DNA from: Minisyncoccota bacterium
Lineage (GTDB): Bacteria; Patescibacteriota; Minisyncoccia; JAHIHE01; JAGLIN01
Reading direction: 5' to 3'
Length of the DNA stretch: 12,178 bases
NCBI GenBank assembly: GCA_023270095.1
Contig: JAGLSJ010000014.1
Location: 1 to 12,178, forward strand
The notes under the pieces are model-generated. The model had not been told where the DNA came from and searched no databases. It saw only the letters and a program-made list of their open reading frames with translations. Below are positions 12,058 through 12,178 of this stretch, in pieces; position 1 is the first letter of the stretch; each line of letters opens with the position of its first letter. The position numbers and the translations under genes are program-made.

Positions 12058-12178
12058 AACAAAAAAACCTACTGTTTTCTAGTGGCTTGCTTTTAATTTT
12101 GTTTAGTATTTCAACCAAATCAAAAGCAAGCTACTTAACTAGTAGGTTTAGGTTCACAACTACAAAAGATCCAGATGT
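12058..12178 (-). other. Structured element B: paralogue of element A, cut by the window end
   Basis: Outer pair CCTACT (12068-12073) with AGTAGG (12141-12146), and central 10-bp stem GCTTGCTTTT (12085-12094) with AAAAGCAAGC (12122-12131). On the minus strand AGTAGG is followed by TTTTTTT, giving terminator character. A local CTACT/AGTAG hairpin is at 12131-12145. The end CCAGATGT at 12171-12178 corresponds to the CCAGTCGTCTGG hairpin of element A and is cut by the window. It lies in the same orientation as element A, 641 bp away. Confidence 0.65.
12135..12178 (-). CDS. 3' end of a tiny Cys-containing frame, partial
   Basis: The frame enters from the window end and reads I-W-I-F-C-S-C-E-P-K-P-T-S then TAA at 12137-12135. 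Its last 12 codons and stop align without gaps to those of the broken frame at 11495-11593 (W, C, E, K, P, T shared). Its 3' end lies within structured element B. The start is outside the window, so nothing can be said of its length. If coding, it would be a second member of a tiny Cys-bearing protein family. Alternatively the similarity may reflect only the conserved RNA. Confidence 0.3.
   Translation of the reverse strand, partial: IWIFCSCEPKPTS

Noticed and set aside
11417..12178. Integron attC sites with gene cassettes, since two similar inverted-repeat sites flank a short frame.
   Set aside because: The required end boxes of the GTTRRRY/RYYYAAC type are not found, there is no integrase, and U-tracts fit terminators better.
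1..12178. CRISPR array, phage genes or a transposase.
   Set aside because: No regularly spaced direct repeats, no phage structural genes and no transposase were seen; the dispersed repeats are short and non-coding.
1..12178. Recoding of TGA as Gly or Trp, known in some related lineages.
   Set aside because: pilO ends cleanly at TGA, and no other gene in the window needs an in-frame TGA to be read.

Overview
The window is AT-rich bacterial chromosome, and its gene content and style fit a Patescibacteria (Candidate Phyla Radiation, CPR) genome. It has a type IV pilus assembly operon without PilP or PilQ, and it has very AT-rich intergenic leaders that mostly lack Shine-Dalgarno (SD) sites. It also carries a SpoIIM-family membrane protein, a lone endonuclease III and short dispersed repeats of a TTGTCATTTCG type. 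TAA, TAG and TGA all act as stops. The lineage call is inference from gene content, not a phylogeny.

Positions 1-8406 (+ strand) hold a pilus locus in the order pilC (5' end cut by the window), a very large pseudopilin, a second minor pilin, a PilX-like protein, pilM, pilN, pilO and an unrecognised small membrane protein. A perfect 13-bp terminator hairpin closes it. PilM, PilN and PilO form the inner platform with PilC. The three pilin-like proteins would form the priming or tip complex. The large pseudopilin is the most striking gene: a class III prepilin N-terminus is joined to a carboxypeptidase-regulatory-like beta domain and then to seven regularly spaced repeats that look like one seven-bladed beta-propeller. 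A 127-bp inverted-repeat element sits inside the operon between the second pilin and the PilX-like gene.

Positions 8510-8640 hold tRNA-Arg(UCU) and a 17-bp bidirectional terminator where the two strands converge. Positions 8696-10647 (- strand) read spoIIM-like, a degenerate tRNA-Ala-like sequence, nth (endonuclease III) and a reverse-rubrerythrin-like protein. The tRNA-like sequence keeps intact D and T arms and the G3:U70 alanine identity pair, but its anticodon arm has collapsed.

Positions 10660-12178 form an accessory stretch with no long gene. It holds three copies or fragments of dispersed repeats and several very short minus-strand reading frames of 26, 38 and 45 codons. It also has two AT-rich perfect palindromes, a strong sigma70-type promoter and several hairpin terminators. 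Two paralogous structured elements of over 100 bp (11417-11542 and 12058-12178) preserve a central stem through compensatory base changes. Each overlaps the 3' end of a similar tiny Cys-containing reading frame ending CE-x-KPT-(N/S)-stop. This block is the best candidate for something undescribed.
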